A DNA stretch of 64,000 nt from Streptomyces sp. B93. GTDB taxonomy: Bacteria; Actinomycetota; Actinomycetes; Streptomycetales; Streptomycetaceae. The notes beneath the pieces are model-generated. The model was not told the origin of the DNA. It ran no database searches and saw only the letters and a list, made by a program, of their open reading frames with translations. The DNA is taken from positions 49,528 to 113,527 of the forward strand of contig NZ_JAGPXL010000020.1 in NCBI RefSeq assembly GCF_018070565.1, given 5' to 3'. The position numbers and the translations under genes were made by a program. Below are positions 63,728 through 64,000 of the stretch, piece after piece; the first letter of the stretch is position 1, and every line of letters starts with the position of its first letter.

Positions 63728-64000
63728 GCACGCCGGGCCGGCTTGGCGGCTTGCGGCTCGGTGGGGGTGGAGGGCGCGCCCGGTGGCAGGGGGCACGCCG
63801 GGATCGGCTCAGCGGCCATCGCCCGGTGGCGGGCACGCATCAGGCGGGGGCGGCACGCCGGGATCGGCTTAGCGGCCATCGGCCGGTGGGGGGCGCGCGT
63901 CAGGTGGGTGGCGGCACGCCGGGATCAGCTTGGCGGCTGTCGGGCGGTGGGTGGTGTGCGTCAGGCGGTCGGGGCACGCCGGGTGAGCTTAGCGGCGGAT
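63728..64000. repeat. ~60-bp minisatellite, at least five units
   Basis: Units beginning GCACGCCGGG occur at 63728, 63793, 63853, 63914 and 63974, i.e. periods of 65, 60, 61 and 60 nt; the inner copies also share CGGCTTAGCGGC and a GGTGG-rich tail. The array is cut by the window edge. The 61- and 65-nt steps break any reading frame, so it is probably non-coding. Confidence 0.85.

Noticed and set aside
63728..64000. CRISPR array
   Set aside because: The repeats are imperfect, adjacent ~60-bp units without unique spacers; this is a minisatellite.

Overview
The window is chromosomal DNA from a high-GC actinomycete, almost certainly a Streptomyces. Evidence: GC-biased third codon positions, frequent GTG starts, almost no TTA codons, Streptomyces-type ribosomal protein lengths (L23 with a long N-terminal tail, L17 with an acidic C-terminal tail, zinc-ribbon S14 and L36), no rpsD in the alpha operon, and the accessory families DUF397, DUF5753-XRE, streptogrisin and SARP. 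Gene order is the conserved Streptomyces core running from rpoC through str, S10, spc, alpha and rplM-rpsI to glmM-coaA-glmS-acpS.

Layout. 1-7.4 kb: 3' half of rpoC, a small DUF1707-like membrane protein, then the str operon rpsL-rpsG-fusA-tuf, closed by a perfect UUCG-loop terminator. 7.5-25.0 kb: an accessory block separating str from S10. It holds a DsbD/CcdA-like redox protein, a streptogrisin-C-like protease with a chitin-binding domain, a LysR regulator, an acyltransferase, regulatory cassette 1 (Rpn-like nuclease, HATPase, XRE, DUF397), an FG-GAP protein, a GH10 xylanase, a row of secreted cell-wall or matrix proteins, a frameshifted SARP/AfsR-type regulator and a Tat-exported NlpC/P60 protein. 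25.4-42.9 kb: S10, spc, secY-adk-map-infA-rpmJ, alpha (rpsM-rpsK-rpoA-rplQ) and truA, nearly all on the + strand with overlapping or tightly spaced genes. 42.9-51.3 kb: a minus-strand polysaccharide locus (acyltransferase/SGNH, sugar-nucleotide transferase, GH113-like hydrolase, GT2 synthase, GH26 mannanase, membrane protein) between truA and rplM. 51.8-60.4 kb: rplM-rpsI, glmM, a frameshifted DUF389 gene, coaA, a DrrAB-like ABC exporter and glmS. 60.4-63.1 kb: cassette 2, a second copy of the four-gene cassette in inverted orientation. 63.1-64 kb: acpS and a minisatellite of about 60 bp.

The strongest candidate for an under-described system is the four-gene divergent cassette DUF397 / XRE-DUF5753 / HATPase / Rpn-like PD-(D/E)XK protein, present twice with the same internal arrangement and flanking the whole ribosomal supercluster. 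Both nuclease-like genes carry one early in-frame TTA codon, pointing to bldA-dependent translation, and their D...E-x-Q motif sits at identical residue numbers. The XRE-DUF397-HATPase trio resembles the known WhiJ/AbaA-type families; the constant Rpn-like partner and the TTA codons are what deserve attention.

Other notable signals: a nearly identical 28-nt hairpin element in the rpsL and rpsJ leaders, a duplicated map 3' end whose two copies differ almost only synonymously, two frameshifted genes, a possible mannan-type exopolysaccharide locus, and tandem repeats upstream of rplM and downstream of acpS.
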